Assembly (NCBI RefSeq): GCF_035920365.1 | Contig: NZ_CP109150.1 | Coordinates: 2,418,001-2,482,000, forward strand | Reading direction: 5' to 3' | Length of the DNA stretch: 64,000 nt | Source: Micromonospora sp. NBC_01740 | GTDB taxonomy: Bacteria; Actinomycetota; Actinomycetes; Mycobacteriales; Micromonosporaceae | Shown: in pieces, positions 8,597-18,534 of the stretch | Position numbering within the stretch: position 1 is the first letter of the stretch | How the letters are laid out: every line of letters begins with the position of its first letter | Translations under genes and position numbers: made by a program | The notes under the pieces: generated by a model | What the model was told of the DNA's origin: nothing | Database searches by the model: none | Seen by the model: the letters and a program-made list of their open reading frames with translations, nothing else

Positions 8597-9568
8597 ATGC
8601 CGGCGCGGATCGTCCTGCTCGTCACCTCGCCCCGGCTGCCGGCCGGGCTGCTGACCGCCGCCGCGTGGGACGTCGTACGCCGGCATCCGGTGCTGGCAGG
8701 GGCGGAGAGCGAGCTGACGACGGCGGTCCGCGTGGCGGGCGCCGAGGTCACGGTGGTCGACGGCCGGGCGACGCAGGCGCTGCTCGACGCGGCGGCGTCG
8801 CACGGCGTCGCGGTGTGGCTGGCCGGCCCGGCCGGCGACGAGTCGCTGGCCCGCGAGCTGGGCCTGCGGCTGGCCCGCGAGCCCGGCCTGGCCGAGCTGG
8901 AGCTGATGTACGGCTCCTGGGACCCGCCGGGCGCCCGGCTGCTCGACGCGGTGGCGGTGATGGACCGGCTGGCCTCTCCCGGCGGCGATCCCTGGAAGCG
9001 CGCGCAGACCCACCGCAGCCTCGCCGGCTTCCTGATCGAGGAGTGCTACGAGGCGTACGACGCGATCAGCGCCGGGGACACCGACGCGCTGCGCGAGGAG
9101 CTGGGCGACGTGCTGCTCCAGGTGGTGCTGCACGCCCGCCTCGCCGAGGAACTGCCCGAGGAGCAGCGGTGGACCGTCGACGACGTGGCCGGCGGGCTGG
9201 TCGACAAGATGGTCCGGCGCAACCCGCACGTCTTCGCCGACGCCGAGGCCGGCACCCTGGAGGAGATCGAGGCCAGCTGGGAGCGGATCAAGCGGACCGA
9301 GAAGGCGCGTGACTCGGTGCTGGACGGCATCGCGCTGAGCCAGCCGGCCCTCGCCCTGGCCGCCAAGATCCTCGAGCGCGCCGGGCGGGTCGGCCTCGCC
9401 GTACCGCCGCCCCTCGCGGATTCCCAGGTGGACCCGGAGGCGCGGCTCGGTGCCGGCCTGCTCGCCACGGTCGCGGCGGCCCGCGAGGCGGGCCTGGACC
9501 CGGAGGCGGCCCTGCGCCGCGCCGCCCTCGCCTACGCGGACGCGGTCCGCGCCGCCGAAAAGGCCTGA
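8597..9568 (+). CDS. mazG: Nucleoside triphosphate pyrophosphohydrolase MazG
   Basis: 323 residues. MazG hydrolyses (d)NTPs to (d)NMP and pyrophosphate and in mycobacteria clears oxidised nucleotides. The catalytic region shows the EECYE metal motif (~148) and LREELGDVLLQVVLHA (~165-180), followed by WERIKRTEK. As in other actinobacterial MazG proteins, an N-terminal ~110-residue extension (IVLLVTSPRLPAGLLTAAAW) precedes one MazG domain. It is transcribed with the preceding lipoprotein (2-base gap) and is followed after 22 bases by the DUF885 peptidase. Confidence 0.92.
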   Translation: MPARIVLLVTSPRLPAGLLTAAAWDVVRRHPVLAGAESELTTAVRVAGAEVTVVDGRATQALLDAAASHGVAVWLAGPAGDESLARELGLRLAREPGLAELELMYGSWDPPGARLLDAVAVMDRLASPGGDPWKRAQTHRSLAGFLIEECYEAYDAISAGDTDALREELGDVLLQVVLHARLAEELPEEQRWTVDDVAGGLVDKMVRRNPHVFADAEAGTLEEIEASWERIKRTEKARDSVLDGIALSQPALALAAKILERAGRVGLAVPPPLADSQVDPEARLGAGLLATVAAAREAGLDPEAALRRAALAYADAVRAAEKA

Positions 9569-9590
9569 GTCGACCCGGTAGGGTCGGCGG

Positions 9591-11210
9591 GTGGAATCGT
9601 TTGTGCCGCTCGCGGAGCGGATCGTCGACGCGTTGCTGGAGAGCCGGCCGGGGGTCGCGACCTCCACCGGCGACCACCGTTACGACGACCGGCTGCCGGA
9701 CCTCTCCGCCGAGGCGGTCGCGGCCGACCGGACCATGCTCAAGGAAGCCGCGGACGCGCTCGCCGAGCTGGACCCGGACGCGCTGGACGTCGAGGAGCGC
9801 GTCGACCACGCGCTGCTCACCTCGTTCGTGGACCGGGAGCTGTTCGAGTCCGGCGACATCCGCGCGCACGAGTGGGACCCGCTGCGGCACAACCCCGGGC
9901 CGCTGCTGCACGCGCTGCTCGCCCGCCCGTACGCCCCGGTCGACGTGCGGCTGACCAGCCTGGCGGGCCGGCTCGCCGCCGTACCGGACGCGTTGGCGAC
10001 CGCGCGCGCGACGCTGCGCGACATGCCGCGCATCCACGCGGAGACGGCGGTCGGGCAGTTCACCGGCGCGGCCGCGCTGATCCGCGACGAGGTGCCGGCG
10101 CTGCTCGCGCAGGCCCCCGCCCTGCACGACCGGGTCGAGCCGGCCGCCACCGCGGCGATCGCGGCGCTGGAGGAGTTCGTCGCGTGGCTGCGTCAGGGCC
10201 TGGCCGCCGACGCCGGCCCCGGGCGGGACCCGCGGCTGGGCCGCCGCCGCTGGGAGGCGCGGCTCTGGCACACCCTCGACACGGAGCTGGGCGCCGCCGA
10301 GATCCAGCGCCGGGCCTGGGCCAACCTGGACCGGGTCGGCGAGGAGATCCGCGCGGCGGCCGTCGAGCTGGTCGGCGGCCCCGCCGACGACGAGACGGTA
10401 CGCCGGGCGCTGGACCTGCTGGCCGCCGAGCACCCGGACGACCACACCATCGTGGACCTCGCCTCGGTCACCCTGGACGAGGCGACCGACTTCGTGCGCG
10501 CCCATGACCTGGTCACCCTGGTCGACGACCCGTGCGTAATCCAGGAGATGCCCCAGTTCGCCCGGGGCGTGGCGGTCGCCTACTGCGACTCGCCCGGCCC
10601 GCTGGAGACGGCGGACGTGCCGACGTTCTACTGCATCGCGCCCACCCCGGCGGACTGGCCCGCGCACCGGGTCGAGTCGTTCTACCGCGAGTACAACGAC
10701 CACATGATCCGCAACCTGACGGTGCACGAGGCGATGCCGGGGCACTTCCTCCAGCTCGCCCACGCCCGCCGGCACGTCGGCCCCACCCGGGTCCGCGCGC
10801 TGACCGAGTCGGGCCCCTTCATCGAGGGCTGGGCGGTCTACACGGAGGAGCTGATGGCCGGCCTCGGCTTCGGCGGCCTGCCGGTGCGGTTGCAGCAGCT
10901 CAAGATGCAGCTCCGGATGACCATCAACGCGCTGCTGGACCAGCTCGTGCACTGCGAGGAGCTGCCGGAGGCCGAGGCGATGGCGCTGATGACCGGGCGG
11001 GGCTTCCAGGAGGAGGGGGAGGCGGCCGGCAAGTGGCGGCGCGCCCTGCTCACCTCGACGCAGCTCTCGACGTACTTCGTCGGCTACAGCGAGGTGGCCG
11101 CGATCGCCGCCGCCCGCCCGGCCGGCGTGGCGGTGCGCGAGTGGCACGACGCGATGCTCGCCCACGACTGCCCGCCCCCGCGCCACCTGCGCACCCTGCT
11201 CGGCGTCTGA
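9591..11210 (+). CDS. DUF885 family zinc-dependent peptidase-like protein
   Basis: 539 residues with a GTG start at 9591. DUF885 proteins are gluzincin-like enzymes. The metal motif is HEAMPGHFLQ at ~379, with downstream ESGPFIEGWAVYTEELM supplying the third ligand Glu. No signal peptide is visible, so it should be cytoplasmic. Length and motif spacing match the family. It follows mazG closely and probably shares its transcript. Substrate is unknown. Confidence 0.85.
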   Translation: MESFVPLAERIVDALLESRPGVATSTGDHRYDDRLPDLSAEAVAADRTMLKEAADALAELDPDALDVEERVDHALLTSFVDRELFESGDIRAHEWDPLRHNPGPLLHALLARPYAPVDVRLTSLAGRLAAVPDALATARATLRDMPRIHAETAVGQFTGAAALIRDEVPALLAQAPALHDRVEPAATAAIAALEEFVAWLRQGLAADAGPGRDPRLGRRRWEARLWHTLDTELGAAEIQRRAWANLDRVGEEIRAAAVELVGGPADDETVRRALDLLAAEHPDDHTIVDLASVTLDEATDFVRAHDLVTLVDDPCVIQEMPQFARGVAVAYCDSPGPLETADVPTFYCIAPTPADWPAHRVESFYREYNDHMIRNLTVHEAMPGHFLQLAHARRHVGPTRVRALTESGPFIEGWAVYTEELMAGLGFGGLPVRLQQLKMQLRMTINALLDQLVHCEELPEAEAMALMTGRGFQEEGEAAGKWRRALLTSTQLSTYFVGYSEVAAIAAARPAGVAVREWHDAMLAHDCPPPRHLRTLLGV

Positions 11211-11229
11211 GGACCGCCGGCGGGGTCGG

Positions 11230-11922
11230 TCACGAGCTGGCCGGGCGGCGGTCCACGACGCCGGCGTCGGGCGGCAGGTCGAACACCGCGCCGTCGACCG
11301 TCTCGCGGTAGCGGCTCAGTGCCAGCTCGACCTGGCGGCCGTCGACCAGGCCGGTGAAGCTGCCCAGCACCCCGTCGGTGGTCACGCAGGCGGTGAAGTC
11401 CCCGGCCGACTGCGCCACGTCGACGCAGGTGGCGTGGTGGCCGGCGAGGGTGGTGTCGCTCTGCTCGATCACCGCGTCCGGGTCCAGCGCGGCGGTGGTG
11501 AGCAGCCCCACGACGACCGGCGGCGTCACCAGCCCCCGCTGCTTGGCCTCGGTGAACATGGTCACCGTGGGCTTCGCGTTGGGCGCGGGCGGGGCCTCCA
11601 GGGTGCAGGTCGCGCGCCCGGCGCCGGTCTCGCAGCGGGTCGTCGCCTCCGGGGTGACGGTGAGCTTGCCGCCGGGCCAGGTGTAGGCGGAGCGGGCCGG
11701 GTCCTGGGCCTGGGCGATCGTGGCGGTCTGCCCGCCGGAGAGCTGGTAGTCGGCGGAGTAGGTCAGCTCCAGCGCCCGGTCGAGCCGGGCGGCCATGTCG
11801 TTCACCAGGTCGGACCGCCCGATCGTGCGGCCGGCGTCGTCGAGGGTCTGACAACCGGTCACCGTGAGCGACGCGATGACCGACACGGCGAGCATGCGGA
11901 GGGTGGTCGAGGCGGCGGGCAT
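11230..11922 (-). CDS. Predicted lipoprotein, function unknown
   Basis: 230 residues from the ATG at 11920-11922, which gives a compact lipoprotein signal ending in the lipobox VTGC (residue ~24). An in-frame extension upstream is Arg-rich and unlike a signal peptide. The mature part has two Cys pairs (RCETGAGRATC and CVDVAQSAGDFTAC) that could form disulfides outside the cell. A sensor or antigen-like role is possible but I do not recognise the family. It is convergent with DUF885 and divergent from eno, so its promoter shares the 11923-12155 gap with that of enolase. Confidence 0.7.
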   Translation of the reverse strand: MPAASTTLRMLAVSVIASLTVTGCQTLDDAGRTIGRSDLVNDMAARLDRALELTYSADYQLSGGQTATIAQAQDPARSAYTWPGGKLTVTPEATTRCETGAGRATCTLEAPPAPNAKPTVTMFTEAKQRGLVTPPVVVGLLTTAALDPDAVIEQSDTTLAGHHATCVDVAQSAGDFTACVTTDGVLGSFTGLVDGRQVELALSRYRETVDGAVFDLPPDAGVVDRRPASS

Positions 11923-11975
11923 GGCGACCAGCCTGGCCGATCGGGCCAACCGCGCGCAAACCCGTTGCCGGTTGA

Positions 11976-13439
<1,464 letters not shown>

Positions 13440-13471
13440 GACGCGCGAGGCCTCGGGGGAGGGGTGTGACG

Positions 13472-14110
13472 ATGCAGCAGCGCCGCACACCGGGCGGTCA
13501 GCGCCCCGCCCGTCGGCCGGGTCACACCGGCCGGCCGGGCGGGGCCCGGGGCGCCCGGGCGTCGGTCCGCGAGGGCGGCGTCCGCGCCGAGTCGCGGGCC
13601 ACGGCCGGGCGCGCGCCGGGGGCGGCCCGGGGCGCGGAGGGCGTACGCTCCGCGAGCCGGCCCGCCGCGGCCCGTCGTACGGCCGCCGGCACCGTCAAGC
13701 GGCTCTCCGCACCCCGCTCCCGGGGCCTCACCGGGCGGGCCACCGTGCTCTTCGCGGTGCTGATCGCGCTCGCCCTGGCCTACACCTACCCGGTGCGCGT
13801 CTACCTGGACCAGCAGGCCGACATCGAACGGATGGAAGCCGCCCAGGCCGCCCAGCGGGAGGCGATCGAGGAGCTGTCCGAGCGGGCGGCCAAGTGGCAG
13901 GACCCGGAATACATCAAGATCCAGGCCAGGGAGCGGTTCTTCATGGGCCCACCGGGCGAGACGCTGCTGGTGGTGCTCTCCGACCCGGCGGGCGCCGCCC
14001 GGGACGCCGGTTCGTCCACGGCCCCGTCGGCACCCGTCACCCCCGCTTCCTGGTACGACACCCTCTGGTCGAGCGTGCAGGCCGCCAACGGCGAGCAGCC
14101 CGACCGGTGA
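13472..14110 (+). CDS. FtsB/DivIC-type septum formation initiator protein
   Basis: 212 residues starting at ATG 13472 after GGGGAGGGG. The first ~85 residues are a basic, Arg/Gly/Ala-rich cytoplasmic tail; a single membrane helix follows (ATVLFAVLIALALAYTYPV, ~90-108), then a short coiled coil (DQQADIERMEAAQAAQREAIEEL) outside the membrane and the DivIC motif KWQDPEYIKIQARERFFMGPPGE. Such proteins join FtsL/FtsQ in the divisome. The place between eno and DUF501 is conserved in actinobacteria and supports the call. Confidence 0.92.
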   Translation: MQQRRTPGGQRPARRPGHTGRPGGARGARASVREGGVRAESRATAGRAPGAARGAEGVRSASRPAAARRTAAGTVKRLSAPRSRGLTGRATVLFAVLIALALAYTYPVRVYLDQQADIERMEAAQAAQREAIEELSERAAKWQDPEYIKIQARERFFMGPPGETLLVVLSDPAGAARDAGSSTAPSAPVTPASWYDTLWSSVQAANGEQPDR

Positions 14111-14144
14111 GCAACACCCGAGCATCGAACGAGAGATCAGCATC

Positions 14145-14702
14145 GTGACTGTCGTACCACCGCAGGAGCCGGCGGCGGACTCCGTACCCCCGCCGCGGCG
14201 CGAACCGGCCACCGAGGCCGACCTGGCCGCGGTGGCCGCGCAGCTCGGACGCCCGCCCCGGGGCACCCGGGCCGTGGCCCACCGCTGCCCCTGCGGCCTG
14301 CCGGACGTGGTGGAGACGACCCCGCGCCTGGCCGACGGCACCCCCTTCCCGACGCTGTTCTACCTGACCTGCCCCCGGGCGACGGCGGCATGCAGCCGGC
14401 TGGAGTCGGCGGGGTTGATGAAGGAGATGGCGGACCGGCTGGCCGCCGACCCGGAGCTGGCCACGCGCTACCGCGCCGCGCACGAGGACTACCTGGCCCG
14501 CCGGGACGCGATCGGCGAGGTGCCGGAGATCGCCGGAATCTCCGCCGGCGGGATGCCCGGCCGGGTGAAGTGCCTGCACGTGCACCTCGGGCACGCGCTC
14601 GGGGCCGGGCCCGGGGTGAACCCGTTCGGCGACGAGACGCTGGCGCTGGTGGAGAAGTGGTGGGCGGCCGGCCCGTGCGTGGACGTGCCGGCGGCGGACT
14701 GA
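14145..14702 (+). CDS. DUF501 family protein
   Basis: 185 residues, GTG start at 14145 preceded by GAGAGATCA. DUF501 proteins are a short actinobacterial family usually found between divIC and ppx. Visible features are the RCPCGLPDVV pair of Cys, CPRATAACSRLESAGLM, and a conserved C-terminal KCLHVHLGHALGAGPGVNPFG with paired His that could bind metal. The function is not established. It ends 2 bases before the next start, implying one operon with the acetyltransferase. Confidence 0.9.
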   Translation: MTVVPPQEPAADSVPPPRREPATEADLAAVAAQLGRPPRGTRAVAHRCPCGLPDVVETTPRLADGTPFPTLFYLTCPRATAACSRLESAGLMKEMADRLAADPELATRYRAAHEDYLARRDAIGEVPEIAGISAGGMPGRVKCLHVHLGHALGAGPGVNPFGDETLALVEKWWAAGPCVDVPAAD

Positions 14703-14704
14703 CC

Positions 14705-15241
14705 ATGGCGGGCGCGGACGGGGGCGTGGCGGGGGCCGACGAGATCGTGGTGCGGCGGGCCCGCACCTCGGACGTGCGCGGCATCCGGCGGCTGGTCGAC
14801 ACCTACACCGACGACCGGCGGCTGCTCAGCAAGGCCACCGTGACCCTCTACGAGCACGTGCAGGAGTTCCGGGTCGCGGTCCGGGCCGGCGACGGCGCGG
14901 TGGTCGGCTGCGGGGCGCTGCACGTGATGTGGGAGGACCTGGCCGAGATCCGTACGGTGGCGGTCGACCCCTCCTGCCGCGGGCGCAAGCTCGGCCACCG
15001 GATCGTCGCGGAGCTGATCGACGGCGCCCGCGAGCTGGGGGTGGCCCGGATCTTCGTGCTCACCTTCGAGACCCGGTTCTTCGGCTCGTTCGGGTTCACC
15101 GAGATCGACGGCGCGCCCGTGCCGCAGCCGGTCTACGAGCAGCTCCTGCGCTCGTACGACGAGGGCGTCGCCGAGTTCCTGGACCTGGAACGCGTCAAGC
15201 CGAACACCCTCGGCAACACCCGGATGCTGCTGCGCCTCTGA
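14705..15241 (+). CDS. ArgA-like amino-acid N-acetyltransferase (GNAT)
   Basis: 178 residues. The protein matches the short actinobacterial ArgA type (as in Mycobacterium), a lone GNAT domain that acetylates glutamate or glutamine at the start of arginine synthesis. It shows VRRARTSDVRGIRRLVDTY at the start, EIRTVAVDPSCRGRKLGHRI (acetyl-CoA pyrophosphate loop) and VLTFETRFFGSFGF. The ATG at 14705 directly follows the DUF501 stop. An alternative is a GNAT of unknown substrate, but the ETRFFGSFGF segment fits ArgA best. Confidence 0.8.
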   Translation: MAGADGGVAGADEIVVRRARTSDVRGIRRLVDTYTDDRRLLSKATVTLYEHVQEFRVAVRAGDGAVVGCGALHVMWEDLAEIRTVAVDPSCRGRKLGHRIVAELIDGARELGVARIFVLTFETRFFGSFGFTEIDGAPVPQPVYEQLLRSYDEGVAEFLDLERVKPNTLGNTRMLLRL

Positions 15242-15255
15242 CCGGCCCGGTGCGG

Positions 15256-15789
15256 GTGACCCGTGGCGCGCCCGCCGGCGGTGCGCCGGTCGCCGGCGTG
15301 CAGCGCAGCCGTCGCTGCCAGGTCCGTACGCCCTCGGTGAAGACGTCGGCGTAGCGGTCCTGCCCGCCGATGAAGGTGATCACCGAGACCGGTCGCCGGG
15401 GCACGTACGTCTCGGAGGCCGCTGTAGCCGCCGCTGACCACGCCGATCGCCGCGAAGAGCCTCTCGCCCTCGACGGCGGCCCGGAAGCTCATGTCCCCGC
15501 CGTTGGAGATCCTGATGAGGTAGACCCGGTCCGGATCGGCCCGCCACGTCCGGACGAGGTGGGCGGTGAGGTCCTTGAGGAAGCCGACGTCGTCGGTCGT
15601 CCCGCAGCAGGTACCGGCGGTCGGCCCCGCCGTGCGCCAGGGTGAGCCGGTGGTCGCCGGCGGCGGGGCGCTCGACGGCCCCCGAAGGCGACGGGGCCGG
15701 CGTGACCCGGGACTGACCCCGGTCCCCACCGCACGCCGTGGCGACGACGGCGAAGAGCACCCCGTCAGCACTGCCACCGTCCGTCGCAC
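15256..15789 (-). pseudogene. Decayed PHB-depolymerase/esterase lipoprotein (LpqC-like)
   Basis: Pieces of one esterase are spread over three minus-strand frames. From the GTG at 15787-15789: VRRTVAVLT, then a frame change to VLFAVVATACGGDRGQSR (lipobox ATAC) up to AHGGADRRYLL. After a jump that loses the usual oxyanion HGG region comes DDVGFLKDLTAHLVRTW...RVYLIRISNGGDMSF, whose nucleophile motif should read GxSxGG but begins with Arg. Another frame gives PVSVITFIGGQDRYADVF. The C-terminal catalytic His region is missing. Several shifts plus deletions mean it cannot make the enzyme. It is divergent from the ArsR-like gene. Confidence 0.8.
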
Positions 15790-15884
15790 GCCCCGCCCCC
15801 TCCGTGACCCCGGTCCACACTGGATGGGCCCGCCCGAACGGGGCAACCCTTTCGGTCCAGGCCGAAGAGCGGCAGTCTGCTGGC

Positions 15885-16877
15885 ATGCTCCGTCTCCGCC
15901 TGGGACTGGCGGACCTGTGCCGGGTCCGCTTCGCCGACCGCCTGCACCCGGTCGGCATGTCCCTGCTGGCCTGCCAGGCGCTGCACGACGCGGACACGGC
16001 CCGGATGACGCCGGGCCCCGCGGCGGACGCGGCCTCCGCGTCGGGTCCGGTCCGGTCCGCCGCCTCCGTGCTGCGGCACCTGCTTCCCGCGCGCGGGCGC
16101 CTGCCCGACTTCCTCACCCCGCTGGACGGCCTCGAATCGGTCGTCGCCGGTCTGGAGGCGATCCGGGCAGCCCCCGTCGGGCGCATCCGGGCGGAGGTCA
16201 CCGCCGCGTACGCGCAGTTGCCCGCGACGCCGCTGCGCAGGCGGTTCGCCGAGGCCGACGGGGAGACGATGGACCTGTTCGGCCGGGCCCTGGGCACCTG
16301 GCACGACGCGGTGCTCGCGCCGCACTGGGCCGACCTGACGGAGGCGCACCGGCACCACGTGGCGGGGGCGACCGCGCAACTCGCCACGCACGGGTTGGAC
16401 GGGCTGCTGAACGCGCTGCACCCGGCGATCCGATGGGAGGCGCCGACGCTGACGGTGCGGACCTGGTGGAGCGCCTCGCTGTCCGGCACCGGCCACGGCC
16501 TGCTCCTGCTGCCCTCGCCGCTGGCCGGCCCGCATCCCCGGGTGCTGGTGGAGCCCGGTCGGCCGGTGCTGGTGGTGTACCCCGCGCCGATGCCGCGCCT
16601 GATCAGGGCCACCACCCCCGATCCGCTGGGCCGCCTGCTGGGGGCGACCCGGGCGGCGGTGCTGCGCCGCCTCGCCGGCCCCGGCCGGCACACCACCACG
16701 GCGCTCGGCCGGGCCGTCGGAATCAGCACCTCCTCGGCGTCCGAGCACGCGGGGGCGTTGCGGGCGGCGGGGCTGGTCGCCAGCGTCCGGGACGGCGGCG
16801 CGGTGCTGCACCGGTTGACGCCGCTCGGCACCGAACTGCTGGACGCGGGCTACGCCGGGTCACCTGAGCGCGCCTGA
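15885..16877 (+). CDS. ArsR-like winged-helix transcriptional regulator
   Basis: 330 residues from ATG 15885 (MLRLRLGLADLCRVRFADRL); in-frame sequence upstream overlaps the esterase remnant and is unlikely coding. The DNA-binding domain is C-terminal: VLRRLAGPGRHTTTALGRAVGISTSSASEHAGALRAAGLVASVRDGGAVLHRLTPLG, a winged helix of the ArsR/SmtB type. The N-terminal 240 residues resemble those of other large actinomycete ArsR-like proteins and hold no Cys metal motif, so a metal sensor is unlikely. It may once have controlled the divergent esterase, now broken. Confidence 0.82.
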   Translation: MLRLRLGLADLCRVRFADRLHPVGMSLLACQALHDADTARMTPGPAADAASASGPVRSAASVLRHLLPARGRLPDFLTPLDGLESVVAGLEAIRAAPVGRIRAEVTAAYAQLPATPLRRRFAEADGETMDLFGRALGTWHDAVLAPHWADLTEAHRHHVAGATAQLATHGLDGLLNALHPAIRWEAPTLTVRTWWSASLSGTGHGLLLLPSPLAGPHPRVLVEPGRPVLVVYPAPMPRLIRATTPDPLGRLLGATRAAVLRRLAGPGRHTTTALGRAVGISTSSASEHAGALRAAGLVASVRDGGAVLHRLTPLGTELLDAGYAGSPERA

Positions 16878-16892
16878 CGTAGGGTTGCTGCC

Positions 16893-17834
16893 GTGACGAC
16901 GCGTGTGGCCGCCATCGACTGCGGGACCAACTCGATCCGACTGCTGGTCGCCGACCTGCCGGACGCCTCGGCGGGTCCGGAGGCTCCGCTGGCCGACCTG
17001 AGCCGACGGATGCAGATCGTGCGCCTCGGCCAGGGCGTCGACAAGACGGGGCGGCTGGCCCCGGAGGCGATCGAACGCACGCGGGTCGCGCTGGCCTCGT
17101 ACGCCGCCGAGATCGAGAAGCTGGGCGCGGAGCGGATCCGGATGTGCGCCACCTCGGCGTCCCGGGACGCCTCCAACGCCGCCGAGTTCCGGGAGATGGT
17201 CGAGCGGACCCTCGGGGTCGCGCCCGAGGTGGTGACCGGCGACGAGGAGGCGCGGCTCTCCTTCACGGGCGCGGTGCGCGGGCTGCCCGCCGACGCGCGC
17301 GAGCCGTACCTGGTCGTCGACATCGGCGGCGGCTCGACCGAGTTCGTCGTCGGCACCCGCGCGGGCGGCGTCGAGGCGGCCATCTCGATGGACATCGGCT
17401 GCGTCCGGATGACCGAGCGGCACCTGCACGGCGACCCGCCGGGGCTGGACGAGGTCGCCGCCGCGCAGGCCGACATCGCGGCGGCGGTGGACCGCGCGCT
17501 GGAGGCCGTGCCGGGCCGGCAGGCCGCCACGCTGGTCGGGCTCGCCGGGTCGGTCACCACCGTGGTCGCGATCGCCCAGGGCCTCCAGGAGTACGACCCG
17601 AGCCGCATCCACCACGCCCGGGTGTCGTACGACGCGGTGGCCGCGACAACCGCCGACCTGCTCGGCAAGAGCCGGGAGCAGCGGCTGGCGATCCCGGTCA
17701 TGCACCCGGGCCGCGCGGACGTGATCGGGGCGGGCGCCCTGGTGCTCCGGGTGATCATGGAACGGGCGGGGATGGACTCGGTGGTCGCCTCCGAGCACGA
17801 CATCCTCGACGGCATCGCCTGGAGCCTCGTGTAG
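16893..17834 (+). CDS. ppx: Exopolyphosphatase / pppGpp phosphohydrolase (Ppx/GppA)
   Basis: 313 residues, the short actinobacterial form, with a GTG start 15 bases after the previous stop. Ppx/GppA enzymes release phosphate from polyphosphate or convert pppGpp to ppGpp. Actin-like ATPase phosphate loops are clear: AAIDCGTNSIRLLVAD at the N-terminus and DIGGGSTEFVVGTRAG at ~145, then GLAGSVTTVVAIA and the C-terminal SEHDILDGIAWSL. The eno-divIC-DUF501-ppx order is conserved in actinobacteria. Which substrate dominates cannot be told. Confidence 0.93.
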   Translation: MTTRVAAIDCGTNSIRLLVADLPDASAGPEAPLADLSRRMQIVRLGQGVDKTGRLAPEAIERTRVALASYAAEIEKLGAERIRMCATSASRDASNAAEFREMVERTLGVAPEVVTGDEEARLSFTGAVRGLPADAREPYLVVDIGGGSTEFVVGTRAGGVEAAISMDIGCVRMTERHLHGDPPGLDEVAAAQADIAAAVDRALEAVPGRQAATLVGLAGSVTTVVAIAQGLQEYDPSRIHHARVSYDAVAATTADLLGKSREQRLAIPVMHPGRADVIGAGALVLRVIMERAGMDSVVASEHDILDGIAWSLV

Positions 17835-17864
17835 GCCTCGGCGTCCGTTCCCCACGCCCGCTGT

Positions 17865-17894
17865 CGCCACGGGCATGGGGTGCCGCCCGTGGCG
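17865..17894. terminator. Hairpin after ppx
   Basis: CGCCACGGGC (17865-17874) pairs perfectly with GCCCGTGGCG (17885-17894) around a 10-base loop, 31 bases past the ppx stop. No T-tract follows, as is common in actinomycetes. Confidence 0.6.
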
Positions 17895-17906
17895 GACCCC
17901 GAAGGG

Positions 17907-18050
17907 TCAGCGGAGCCGTTGCCGCGTGCCCGTCGCGGCGGAGCGGGCGATGGCGTCGATGAGCAGGTGGGTGCGTTCGGCGGTGCCGAAGTCCGGTTCC
18001 GTCGGGTGGCCGGCGGCCAGGTCCGCGTAGACCTGCCGCACAGGCTCATC
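17907..18050 (-). pseudogene. 3' fragment of a Gfo/Idh/MocA-type oxidoreductase
   Basis: The minus strand encodes about 45 residues (RQVYADLAAGHPTEPDFGTA then ERTHLLIDAIARSAATGTR) ending at a stop at 17907-17909. This matches the C-terminal helix region of Gfo/Idh/MocA sugar oxidoreductases, where a DF..A.RTH.LIDAI..SAATG block ends the protein. Nothing of the upstream catalytic domains is present; on the other side of ~18050 another gene fragment begins on the opposite strand. It is therefore a dead remnant. Confidence 0.65.
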
Positions 18051-18302
18051 GCGGAGTCACAGCACGACGCCGGGCTCGCGGCGGCCCTGACCGAGCAACT
18101 GGTCGGCCCCAGGGTCGCGGTCGCGAAGCAGCGGCTTGCGCGGGCCCAGCAGCAGGGTCAACTGCCCGTCGACGCGGACCTACAGTTGATCGTCGAGCTG
18201 TTGTACGGCCCGGTCTACTACCGGCATCTCCTGCACCTCGGGCCGTACTCCCGCGACCGGCTGCGCGAACTGGTCGACCGGGTCCTCGACCGCTGGTCGT
18301 GA
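18038..18302 (+). pseudogene. C-terminal fragment of a TetR-family regulator
   Basis: From about HRLIAESQHDAGLAAALTEQ to the stop at 18300-18302 the frame reads like the ligand-binding C-terminus of TetR regulators (VGPRVAVAKQRLARAQQQGQ, then a VDADLQLIVELLYGPVYYR segment). The helix-turn-helix domain is absent; the frame upstream is noise over the oxidoreductase fragment. About 85 codons remain with no good start or Shine-Dalgarno. It is a truncated gene left by deletion or rearrangement. Confidence 0.7.
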
Positions 18303-18339
18303 GCGTGCCGCCGTGAGGGCGGGCGGTCGACGTCGCGGG

Positions 18340-18534
18340 TCAGGCGCCGGGCCGGGCGATCCCGGTGACGAAGCGGGACCAGGCGGCCGGGTCGAAGGAG
18401 AGCGCCGGGCCCGAGCGGTCCTTGCTGTCGCGTACCAGCACCACGCCGGGCAGGTTGTCGGCGACCTCCACGCACGAGGCGCCGCCGTTGCCGCTGCGCG
18501 TGGACTTGCGCCACCGGGCGCCGGTCAGCTCCAT
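18340..18534 (-). CDS. DUF397 domain protein
   Basis: 64 residues ([20 protein letters not shown]...). DUF397 proteins are small actinomycete partners of XRE regulators; some have been linked to development and antibiotic control in Streptomyces. The characteristic [16 protein letters not shown] and VLVRDSKD motifs are all present. The ATG overlaps the end of the regulator gene (ATGGAGCTGA), so translation should be coupled. The pair may act as a toxin-antitoxin-like or regulator/anti-regulator unit, but that is an inference. Confidence 0.9.
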   Translation of the reverse strand: MELTGARWRKSTRSGNGGASCVEVADNLPGVVLVRDSKDRSGPALSFDPAAWSRFVTGIARPGA

